Shown here one piece after another: positions 7,001 through 13,047 of a DNA stretch of 17,820 nt; within the stretch, counting starts at the first letter, position 1; each line of letters starts with the position of its first letter. The notes beneath the pieces are model-generated. The model saw only the letters and a list, made by a program, of their open reading frames with translations. It searched no databases and was not told where the DNA came from. Location: contig CAZRFE010000049.1 of NCBI GenBank assembly GCA_964599565.1, positions 1-17,820 on the forward strand, read 5' to 3'. The position numbers were made by a program, and so were the translations under genes. The DNA comes from JAJUFS01 sp964599565. GTDB lineage: Bacteria > Pseudomonadota > Gammaproteobacteria > Natronospirales > JAJUFS01.

Positions 7001-8419
7001 CTGCGCGACGAGCTGCCGGCAGGCGACGAGTTCGTGACCACGACAGGCCCGAACGCGATCGCGCAGGCCTACCTGCGTCTCGCGAACGCGCAGGCCGAGC
7101 GCGCGAACTTCAGCAACGCGCTCAGCTTCGCGCGCGAAGGTCTCAAGCTCGCCCCCGACATGCAGGGCCTGAATGACGCAATCGCGCAGTTCGGCAACCA
7201 GGCGCGCCGGCAGGAACTGATGGAACTCGCAAGCAGCGCGACCACGGGCAGCGTGCGACAGCTGCCGGGCATGATCGGCGACGTGCAGAAGCTGTTCCCT
7301 GCGGATGCCACGGCCATCGCGAACGAGACGATCCGCAACCTCGGCACGCGCATCAAGAATCTCGAATCCGCCGACGTGGTCGCAGCGAACGACCTGCTGG
7401 CGGAAGCGAAGAAGCTCTTCCCCGGAAACAGCGCGCTCGACGCCATCTCGCTGCGTCCACCGCCGCGCCCGTCGCAATACGTTCCTTCGGGCCGCGAAGC
7501 GATGAACCGCAACCAGCTGACAGCGGCGGAGAAGATTCTCGCCACCGCGCAACGCGAAGAACCCGGACATGAACAGGTCGCGGCGTTCGCGAAGGAACTT
7601 GCCGATCGCAAGAGCAAGGCGAACCAGTATTTCCTCTACTACCAGCAGCTCAATCGCCAGGGGCAGAAGTCGCAGGCGAAGCCGTACCTGGATGAAGCGC
7701 TGAAGCTGTGGTCGGACAACGAGCAGTACCAGAAGGAGATGGACTCCAATTACACGACCACGCGCGCGCCGACACGCTCCGCGGATGGCAGCCGTCCGTG
7801 CACCGCGAGCCTCGCGGGCTACGGGCGCAGCGGCCGCGCGGTGTGCTACGACATGCTCGCGGATGGCGTGCGCGGACCGGAAATGGTCGTGGTGCCCGCC
7901 GGCGGCGAATTCGCGCAGCCTTTCGCCATCGGCAAGTACGAGGTTTCGATTGGCGACTTCAACAACTTCTGCAACGCGACCGGCACCTGCCAGGCCACGG
8001 CAGGAAACGCCGAACTGCCGATGACGAACATCTCCTTGCAGAGCATGCAGGCCTATGCGCAGTGGTTGAGCCAGGCGACCGGCTCGAGCTATCGCCTGCC
8101 GACGGAGGCGGAATGGGTTTACGCGGCGAGCGCGAACAATCCAAAGGCTGTCACGGACTTCAACTGCCGCGTCACCCAGGGCGGACAGGTCATCAAGGGA
8201 CTCACCATGCTCGAGACGAAGTCGGGCCGCGCCAACCCCTGGGGCCTGACGAATTACGTCGGCAATGCGCAGGAGCTGGTACGCGCGGCGTCCGGTACGG
8301 TAGCGCGCGGCGGCGCCTACCAGGACAACCTCAGCAGCTGCGATGTCCAGTTCGTGCGCGCGCATGGTGGCGCCGCCGACGAGCTCACCGGCTTTCGCGT
8401 CGCGCGCAACGCGGACTGA
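4046..8419 (+). CDS. Transmembrane Ser/Thr protein kinase with extracytoplasmic helical-repeat region and C-terminal FGE/SUMF1-fold domain
   Basis: A 1457-residue protein. Residues 1-225 form an acidic, low-complexity cytoplasmic segment with three related Thr motifs (KTQV at 126-129, KTEW at 137-140, KTQV at 149-152). The kinase domain spans about 228-495: GEGGMGMVYK (236-245), AVK with Lys264, HSDFKPGN (358-365, catalytic Asp360), DFG (378-380) and a TPE motif replacing APE. The usual HRD arginine is Ser359, so this is a non-RD kinase with the remaining catalytic residues intact. One membrane helix lies at about 506-524, with Lys/Arg on its N-terminal side (kinase inside). Residues 530-1240 are alpha-helical, TPR-like repeats. 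An FGE-sulfatase (C-type-lectin-like) fold begins near 1277 (GPEMVVVPAGGEF) and contains RLPTEAEW (1350-1357) and GFRVAR near the end. It lacks the catalytic C-x4-C pair of true FGE, so a binding or sensor role is inferred. The GTG start has AGGAG 7 bases upstream. The next gene starts 14 bases after the stop. Confidence 0.93.
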   Translation: MSDFKSLLEDLARGNISAETVRSWADDALAEGMADEASLLAQLDQAAKAEILPPDIVESLRTSITSGGAGGTDGPLDFDFDIRIPEPDELPTEDDRTVVDTPQNFSGELKLLPLDGEEEEEPEEAKTQVIDKAAQAKTEWVAQRGGDAKTQVMTPAQADATVVNDMETVRKSDGTSFDPFAVADSTQPAASAPTGTGWPTATSFTGGGGRSSGLDPRNIGPGTILKERFELLSAIGEGGMGMVYKARDLLKVEAKDRNPYIAVKLLSGDFREHPEAFIALQRESSKAQKLAHPNITTVYDFDRDGSTVYLTMELMEGEELAKYIKKLPAGGLPTEDALGVVKQLCDGLEYAHARNLVHSDFKPGNCFYLKDGTVKILDFGIARASTTRGDAAGETTVFDPGQLGALTPAYATPEMFEGLEPHPSDDIYALACVAYELLTGKHPFNKLSSVKAMEKGLSPAPITNKPGFTKRQQKALFKALAFRREDRTKAVTEFWEGIRYKKNYAPYYIAASLAGALLIGGLAYKPVTEAIEDSRNADTIAALQQGSLQVPDVLASLDQLSERARRNLLEDGKEVIIGYYQQRAEALVDDSQDRYDYPAAFKEIDSVRQFYPDSAQVQTLQTDLTERRNTLISQLNTTFDIYLQEDRLLPLEGEDDITDVLAKLRQTAPDNALLDDARLSTRYAELADAAIKDDEWDHAAEYLAAGLAYAPKDALLLNLDDRVSRELKRQADAKLVADIKSRLNEQRASLNSVEGYVAAVDDINRLAELRPDDALLTRILGPLRETVSAQINALASSGEFEPAENLMFTFARLFPVSTLLDLRADLSRAEVAAGYQPGNIGEALKALNERRAGMDGLLADAKFTTEWNDALARQFKEAIALLRPGNTWFEEMQQRIVNAYVQHAQGLVEADRYDAARRALDDGESFRPGLQLFQQQRESLATAEAQFKREQEERLRLARIDALRNTLVTQANANEVTNAAKTLQTLRDELPAGDEFVTTTGPNAIAQAYLRLANAQAERANFSNALSFAREGLKLAPDMQGLNDAIAQFGNQARRQELMELASSATTGSVRQLPGMIGDVQKLFPADATAIANETIRNLGTRIKNLESADVVAANDLLAEAKKLFPGNSALDAISLRPPPRPSQYVPSGREAMNRNQLTAAEKILATAQREEPGHEQVAAFAKELADRKSKANQYFLYYQQLNRQGQKSQAKPYLDEALKLWSDNEQYQKEMDSNYTTTRAPTRSADGSRPCTASLAGYGRSGRAVCYDMLADGVRGPEMVVVPAGGEFAQPFAIGKYEVSIGDFNNFCNATGTCQATAGNAELPMTNISLQSMQAYAQWLSQATGSSYRLPTEAEWVYAASANNPKAVTDFNCRVTQGGQVIKGLTMLETKSGRANPWGLTNYVGNAQELVRAASGTVARGGAYQDNLSSCDVQFVRAHGGAADELTGFRVARNAD

Positions 8420-8433
8420 ACGGACGCACGCCT

Positions 8434-9006
8434 GTGAAAGCCTCGCAACTTCGCGACCTGACACGCCGGTACGCAGCCGGAAAGCTCGATCGCGAGGAAT
8501 ACCTCGCGGAACGCGCGCAACTGATCGACGGCATCGTCGCGGGCAACATCGAGATACGTTACCGCGTTCTCGAACCGGCGGAAGCCGGCGCGCGCGCGCC
8601 GGTCGCGCAGAAGCAATGGCTGTTCGCCGGTGGCAGCATCATGCTGGTCGGCCTCCTCCTGGTCGCCTTGCTGACCTACTTCCTCGACGATCACGCGGCG
8701 CCGGAACCGCCGGCCATCGCGGAAGCCGTCGTGGATCCCGGCGTGGATCTGCTGCGTCAGTTCCTCAAGGCCGACGACTGGTCGAACAGCGCCGTGCAGC
8801 AGCTGGAGAACGACTGGGGAGCGCTGACACCCTTTCACCAGGAAAGCGCACGGCGCAGTGCGAATTACCGCCGCCTGAAACACGAAACCGTACAGCGCAT
8901 TCACGAACAGGAAGCGCTGCTCGCCACCGGTGAAATGGAAGCGCTGCTGCAGGCCACGCGCCTGCGCGAATTCGCGGAAAGACTCAACATGCCGCTGGAA
9001 AACTGA
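8434..9006 (+). CDS. Small single-pass membrane protein with SHOCT-like N-terminus, function unknown
   Basis: A 190-residue protein. I do not recognise a named family over its whole length. Residues 5-32 (LRDLTRRYAAGKLDREEYLAERAQLID) resemble the SHOCT-type short helical motif, often found beside membrane segments in oligomerising proteins. One membrane helix spans about 62-84 (WLFAGGSIMLVGLLLVALLTYF). The C-terminal 105 residues are charged and helical and, by the positive-inside rule, probably face the periplasm. The GTG start at 8434 lies only 14 bases after the kinase stop; the ribosome site is poor (GGACG about 9 bases upstream), suggesting translational coupling. No ATG precedes the SHOCT-like motif. 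A strong terminator follows 22 bases after the stop, so this is the last gene of the phosphatase-kinase operon. It may be an accessory or adaptor of the kinase; that is inference from position. Confidence 0.75.
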   Translation: MKASQLRDLTRRYAAGKLDREEYLAERAQLIDGIVAGNIEIRYRVLEPAEAGARAPVAQKQWLFAGGSIMLVGLLLVALLTYFLDDHAAPEPPAIAEAVVDPGVDLLRQFLKADDWSNSAVQQLENDWGALTPFHQESARRSANYRRLKHETVQRIHEQEALLATGEMEALLQATRLREFAERLNMPLEN

Positions 9007-9023
9007 CAGGACGCACGACAACG

Positions 9024-9051
9024 AAAAAGGGCCCCGACGGGGCCCTTTTTT
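9024..9051. terminator. Bidirectional intrinsic terminator between convergent genes
   Basis: GGGCCCC (9029-9035), loop GAC, and GGGGCCC (9039-9045) form a 7-bp GC stem. Six T follow on the plus strand (9046-9051) and five A precede (9024-9028), giving a U-tract in either direction. It sits between the end of the small membrane protein gene (9006) and the end of the cyclase gene (9068) and should end both transcripts. Confidence 0.95.
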
Positions 9052-9067
9052 CTTGCAGCGATTTCAG

Positions 9068-9961
9068 TCATTCAACGAAGGTGAAGCGGATCGCGTCGGG
9101 GGAGCCTGCGTCCAGCGCCTGCCCGAGACCGATGACGCCCTTGCCGCGGATCGGCACGTTGTCGCGGCGGATGAAATTCTCCTGGCCGTCGGCGGCCGTC
9201 ACGTAGGTGCCGTTGATGCTCTGGTCCGTCAGGATGAAGTTGCCCTTGCGGTATTCGACACGCGCATGCAGGCGCGAGATCAGGTTGTGCTTCACGACGA
9301 GATCGTTCTGATCCGCGCGCCCCATCACCACCGTCGGCCGGTCCTCGCTGACCTCGATCGAGTGGCCCTGGTATTCCAGCACGAGCCGGACCTTCTGCAC
9401 CGTGGGCGCGGAGCTCCAGCCGATCGTCGCCATGCGCGTGACGTCCTCGCGCTGCCACATCAGCTCGAACACGTCGATCTCGTCCTTCTTGCCTTTCACC
9501 GTCGCGCGGTCGATCTGCCGCACGGCATCTTCCCACAGCGGACCAAGATGGCTCACGGTGCCGGACGTGGTCAGCACCTGGCCGGCCTTCGCCTGGCCGG
9601 CCATGCGTGCGGCGATGTTCACCGCGTCGCCGAACACGTCGCCCTTGTCGAGCAGCGCGGGACCGAAATGAAAACCGACGCGGATCTGGATCGTGCGGCC
9701 ATCCACCACGAGACCGTCGGTGATGTTCTCCTGCATCTCGGATGCCGCCTGTGCCGCATCGTCGACGCTGTCGAACGTCACCATCACCTCGTCGCCGATG
9801 GTCTTGATGAGCGTGCCCCGGTTGCGCTCCGTTGCTTCGGTCATCAGGTTGATGCAACGGGCGATGGTGTCGCGCGCCTTTACGTCGCCGATCGTCTCGT
9901 ACAGCTTCGTGCTGCCGCAGACGTCCGCAAACAGTATGGCCAACTGTTTTTCATTCGCCAT
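9068..9961 (-). CDS. Class III adenylate cyclase fused to a C-terminal FHA domain
   Basis: A 297-residue soluble protein that should make cAMP from ATP. The catalytic domain (1-170) has the metal-binding FADVCGS (Asp13) and KTIGDE (Lys53, Asp57). Its GDVFGDAVNIAARM supplies Asp112 for adenine recognition, with Asn115 and Arg119 for the transition state. The Lys53/Asp112 pair points to ATP rather than GTP. After a short linker, residues 191-290 form an FHA domain with the phosphothreonine-binding set MGR (Arg215), SRLH (Ser229, Arg230, His232) and INGT (Asn250-Gly251). There are no membrane segments. The ATG at 9961 has AAGGAA about 9 bases upstream. The gene is convergent with the kinase cluster and separated from it by a terminator. 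The FHA domain would allow recruitment by a phosphorylated Thr protein, with the adjacent kinase the obvious candidate (inference). Confidence 0.95.
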   Translation of the reverse strand: MANEKQLAILFADVCGSTKLYETIGDVKARDTIARCINLMTEATERNRGTLIKTIGDEVMVTFDSVDDAAQAASEMQENITDGLVVDGRTIQIRVGFHFGPALLDKGDVFGDAVNIAARMAGQAKAGQVLTTSGTVSHLGPLWEDAVRQIDRATVKGKKDEIDVFELMWQREDVTRMATIGWSSAPTVQKVRLVLEYQGHSIEVSEDRPTVVMGRADQNDLVVKHNLISRLHARVEYRKGNFILTDQSINGTYVTAADGQENFIRRDNVPIRGKGVIGLGQALDAGSPDAIRFTFVE

Positions 9962-10087
9962 GTCGCGTGATTCCTTGCATGCCCCCGCGAACCCCCGTCC
10001 CGGCCGGGAGCCGGCGCGGGCAAAATCTGTGGTGCAAAATTTTTACAATAAGTATTTATAGCATGAAACGGACTTCCGCTGCCCCGC
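9962..10087 (-). promoter_or_regulatory. Leader and probable promoter region of the cyclase-FHA gene
   Basis: This gap is 126 bases long. An AT-rich block at about 10034-10063, in an otherwise GC-rich context, holds TATAAAT on the minus strand (10057-10063) as a possible -10 element; no clear -35 is visible. A perfect 12-base palindrome, TCCCGGCCGGGA (9998-10009), lies between this block and the cyclase start. It could be an operator or a leader hairpin. No U-tract follows it, so it is not an obvious terminator for the upstream methyltransferase. Confidence 0.35.
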
Positions 10088-10930
10088 CTAGCGTTCTGCG
10101 ACGAGGTAGCAGATCCACGCGGGATCGGCGTCGCCGCGCTCGACAGGCTCGAACTCGCCGTCGGCCTCGCCGTCCTCATCCTCGCCCTGCCACCATACCG
10201 TGACCTTGCCGAAACCTGCTTCCAGGAGAAGCTCGCGCACTTCCGGCAGCGTCCACAGCCGCCAGTGATACGAGAACGCGCGCTCCAGCGCGGAGCCGTC
10301 GGGGAAGCGGAAGCTGATGTGGCAGACGTAATCGCCGCTCACCGGGTCGTAGTCTTCCTGCTCCCAGACATAGGTGAAGCCTTCATCGCATTTGCGCTTC
10401 TCGACGTATTCGTCGCGAAACGCCTCGTAGCCGCCGTAGGCGTCCATGATGAACAGGCCGTCCTTCGCAAGCCCCGCGTGGACCGCCTTGAAATACGCCA
10501 GCAACTGTTCGCGCCGCTTGAATATCCAGTAGCTGAAGTTCATCGCGACGGTGATGTCGGCCGGGTCGGTCGCCGTGTTCAGCACGTCGCCGTGGATCAT
10601 CGACACGCGCGCCTGCTCCTTCGGCGTGAGCGCGTTCCAGTGATGTTCGCGTCCCCAGGCAAGCACTTCCTCGTCAAGGTCGACGCCGAACGCCCGGTTC
10701 TTCGGATCGCGCTTCGCCCACTCGCAGGCCGCCCACGCACTGCCGCAGAAATCCTCGCGCAGTACATGCGCCTTGCGTCCGCGTATGTCCTTGTAGACGT
10801 CCGCGACGAATTCCATTTCCGTCTCCGGGTCCTGCACCGCCTGTTCGTACAGCGCGAACCGGTCGGCGCTGTCAGCCTTTCGCGCGCGCTGCTGCTTCGG
10901 CGAACGCCTGCTCGATGTCCTGCGACCCAT
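10088..10930 (-). CDS. Class I SAM-dependent methyltransferase, substrate unknown
   Basis: A 280-residue soluble protein with a Rossmann-type methyltransferase core. The N-terminus is very basic (GRRTSSRRSPKQQRARK), perhaps disordered or nucleic-acid binding. Motif I is the variant LREDFCGSAW (57-66), in place of the usual GxGxG loop. It is followed by FGVDLDEEVL, whose acidic residue binds the SAM ribose. A later MIHGDVLN and MNFSYW are the equivalents of motifs II-IV. The C-terminus is acidic (GEDEDGEADGEFEP). The ATG at 10930 was preferred over an upstream TTG at 10951: AAGGA lies 7 bases before the ATG, and a -10-like TAGAAT at 10961-10966 would put the RNA start after the TTG. The gene is divergent from the iron permease. 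The substrate cannot be named. Confidence 0.85.
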   Translation of the reverse strand: MGRRTSSRRSPKQQRARKADSADRFALYEQAVQDPETEMEFVADVYKDIRGRKAHVLREDFCGSAWAACEWAKRDPKNRAFGVDLDEEVLAWGREHHWNALTPKEQARVSMIHGDVLNTATDPADITVAMNFSYWIFKRREQLLAYFKAVHAGLAKDGLFIMDAYGGYEAFRDEYVEKRKCDEGFTYVWEQEDYDPVSGDYVCHISFRFPDGSALERAFSYHWRLWTLPEVRELLLEAGFGKVTVWWQGEDEDGEADGEFEPVERGDADPAWICYLVAER

Positions 10931-10960
10931 CGTGATTCCTTCTGTCTGCAAAAGGCCGTG

Positions 10961-10966
10961 ATTCTA
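10961..10966 (-). promoter_or_regulatory. Probable -10 element of the methyltransferase gene
   Basis: On the minus strand TAGAAT (5 of 6 to the sigma-70 consensus) lies about 30 bases upstream of the chosen ATG. No good -35 is visible at 16-18 bases; TTGGGG at 10986-10991 is 19 bases away. The same TAGAAT occurs in an equivalent position before dusA. Confidence 0.4.
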
Positions 10967-10994
10967 GCCGAGCCGGGCCACAAAGCCCCAATCA

Positions 10995-11023
10995 TTGTCT
11001 GATGCCCTGTTAATGAGAATTAT
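10995..11023 (+). promoter_or_regulatory. Putative promoter of the iron permease gene
   Basis: TTGTCT (10995-11000, 4 of 6) is separated by 17 bases from AATTAT (11018-11023, 4 of 6). The -10 element is overlapped by the Fur-box match, the usual geometry for Fur repression. The element is inferred from spacing and context and has no direct support. Confidence 0.45.
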
Positions 11024-11027
11024 TATT
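11009..11027 (+). promoter_or_regulatory. Fur box upstream of the cytochrome c/FTR1 permease
   Basis: The 19 bases starting GTTAATGAGAATTATTATT match the classic Fur consensus (GATAATGATAATCATTATC) at 15 of 19 positions by direct alignment. The site lies 45 bases before the permease ATG in an otherwise GC-rich region and overlaps a candidate -10. Since the downstream gene encodes an iron transporter, iron-dependent repression by Fur is a well-supported inference. The divergent methyltransferase promoter is about 40 bases away and might be affected as well. Confidence 0.8.
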
Positions 11028-11071
11028 ATTTAATATCGGCGGCCGAGCCTTTATTGTCCGGAGTCCCGACG

Positions 11072-13012
11072 ATGCACCGCCTGCCCCGCGTTTGCCCGAT
11101 CACGCTCGCCATCGCATTTCTCGCCGTTACTCTCTCCTCGCCTGCCGGCGCTGCGGACAATCCCGCACGTCTCGCGCAGCTCGTGGATTACGTCGGCGTG
11201 GATTATTCCGCCGCCGTCGAAAACGGCGCCGTCATCAGCGAATTCGAATACGGCGAGATGCAGGAGTTCTCGGGACTGATCGAAGACCAGGTGCACGCGC
11301 TCCCCGCGGGCGAAACGCGCGACCGGCTGCTGCCGCTCGCCACGCAGTTGCGCGATGCGGTAAACGCAAAGGCGGAACCGGCGGATGTCGCATCGATTGC
11401 GAAGGCGATGACGGCAATCCTCCTGCGCTCGCCGGCACTCGCCGCCGTACCCGGCAGCACGCCGGATCTCGATGCAGCGCATGCGGTGTACGCGCAGCAG
11501 TGCGCGTCCTGCCACGGCGCGACCGGTCACGGCGACGGTCCGGCGGTGACGGCGGACATGGAACCGGCGCCGACGGATTTCACCGACACGGAGCGTGCGC
11601 ACGCGCGCAGCCTTTACGGCCTCTACAACACCATCACGCTCGGCGTCGAGGGCACGGCGATGCCGTCGTTCGAACACCTGGACAAGGAACTGCGCTGGGC
11701 GCTGGCGTTCATGGTCGGCAGCCTGCATGCCGATGCAGCCACGCTCTCGGCCGGCGAGCGCGCGTTTGCATCGACGCCGTATGCACAAATGCCCGACATG
11801 AATGCGCTCACCACGAGCACGCTCGATGACGTCGCCGAACGGCAAGGCGCGGAAGCGGCGAGCATGCATGCCTGGCTGCGCAGCAATCCCGGCGCACTCG
11901 CCGCCGTCCAGCCCGAACCGCTGGATGTCGCGGTGGCCGGCGTTCAGAACAGCGTCGCGCTGTACGCGAACGGCGACGCCGAGGCCGCGCACGATGCCGC
12001 GATCGATGCATATCTCGAAGGTTTCGAGCTGGTCGAGGCGGCGTTGAGCACGACGCAGTCCGCGCTCGTGCTCGAGGTGGAAAACGCCATGACCGGCCTG
12101 CGTCTTGCGATACGAAACGGCCTTCCCGAGAGCGAAGTGCGCGCCGCGGGCGAGCGCGCCGTGGCCCTGCTCGAACAGGCACGTGCAAGCCAGGACGGCG
12201 AATCGCTGTCGCCGGGCGTTGCGTTCGTGAGCGCGCTCGTGATCATGCTGCGCGAAGGTCTCGAAGCCATCCTCGTGCTCGGCGCGATGGGCGCGTTCCT
12301 GAACAAGACGGGACGCCGCGACGCATTGCCGTGGCTGCACGGCGGCTGGGTCGTGGCACTCGCGGTCGGCGTGCTGACGTGGGTGGTGTCGAACTACATC
12401 GTCACCATCTCCGGCGCCACGCGCGAGATCACGGAAGGCGTCACCGCGCTCATCGCGGCGGGCGTACTTTTCTATGTCGGTTTCTGGATGCACAGCCGCC
12501 TCAGCGCACGCCGCTGGCAGGAATTCATCCAGCACGGCATTCAAAGCGCGCTCGACCAGCGCGGGCTGTGGGCGCTCGCGGGAATCTCGTTCATCGCGGT
12601 GTATCGCGAGGTGTTCGAAACCGTGCTGTTCTACCAGGCGCTGTGGGCGCAGGTCACGCTGCCGGCCGCGGAAAGTTCCCTGCTCGCCGGCGCGGTGTCA
12701 GGTGCGGTGATCATCGTCGGACTTGCGTGGGCGATCTTCCGCTTCGGCGTCCGCCTGCCGCTGAAACAATTCTTCGGCGTGACGGCGGCGATCATGATCG
12801 CGCTTGCGGTCATCTTCGCGGGCAAGGGCATCGCGGCGCTGCAGGAAGCGGGCAGGCTGCCGCTCGATCCGATTGCGTTCCCGCGTGTCGAACTGCTCGG
12901 CATCTACCCGACGGTGCAGTCGCTCGGCGTGCAGGTCATCGTGCTCGCGGCAGCGCTCGCGCTCATCGTTTACAATGCGCGCTCGTCACGCACGGCCGCG
13001 ACACAAGGCTGA
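11072..13012 (+). CDS. Cytochrome c/FTR1 family iron permease
   Basis: A 646-residue inner-membrane protein. A signal peptide (residues 1-27, ending AGA before ADN) is followed by a periplasmic region with a c-type haem site CASCH (144-148) and a possible axial Met in GTAMPSF. A helical linker leads to a C-terminal FTR1 permease with about seven membrane helices (roughly 385-640). Both iron-binding R-E-x-x-E motifs are present: REGLE (394-398) and REVFE (512-516). Yeast Ftr1 takes up Fe(III) after oxidation by a partner. The fused cytochrome presumably handles the electron from Fe(II) oxidation. The fusion is a known proteobacterial architecture. The ATG at 11072 has CGGAG 8 bases upstream; a TTG at 11054 is in frame but would precede the signal peptide. 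A Fur box lies directly upstream. Confidence 0.93.
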   Translation: MHRLPRVCPITLAIAFLAVTLSSPAGAADNPARLAQLVDYVGVDYSAAVENGAVISEFEYGEMQEFSGLIEDQVHALPAGETRDRLLPLATQLRDAVNAKAEPADVASIAKAMTAILLRSPALAAVPGSTPDLDAAHAVYAQQCASCHGATGHGDGPAVTADMEPAPTDFTDTERAHARSLYGLYNTITLGVEGTAMPSFEHLDKELRWALAFMVGSLHADAATLSAGERAFASTPYAQMPDMNALTTSTLDDVAERQGAEAASMHAWLRSNPGALAAVQPEPLDVAVAGVQNSVALYANGDAEAAHDAAIDAYLEGFELVEAALSTTQSALVLEVENAMTGLRLAIRNGLPESEVRAAGERAVALLEQARASQDGESLSPGVAFVSALVIMLREGLEAILVLGAMGAFLNKTGRRDALPWLHGGWVVALAVGVLTWVVSNYIVTISGATREITEGVTALIAAGVLFYVGFWMHSRLSARRWQEFIQHGIQSALDQRGLWALAGISFIAVYREVFETVLFYQALWAQVTLPAAESSLLAGAVSGAVIIVGLAWAIFRFGVRLPLKQFFGVTAAIMIALAVIFAGKGIAALQEAGRLPLDPIAFPRVELLGIYPTVQSLGVQVIVLAAALALIVYNARSSRTAATQG

Positions 13013-13047
13013 AGTGACGCAACGTCAAGCAATCCTGGGAGAGCCGC

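Noticed and set aside
7874..8419. FGE domain of the kinase as a diversity-generating retroelement target
   Set aside because: FGE/C-lectin-fold kinase fusions are known as such targets, but there is no reverse transcriptase, no template repeat copy and no second copy of this region in the window.
3974..8464. A 1496-residue open frame antisense to the kinase gene
   Set aside because: It has no recognisable domains, is rich in Arg/Val/Leu in the way expected from reversed GC-biased codons, and the opposite strand encodes clear kinase and FGE motifs. It is a codon-bias shadow.
11051..12544. A 497-residue open frame antisense to the iron permease
   Set aside because: His/Arg-rich shadow of a well-supported FTR1 gene; no domain or ribosome site.
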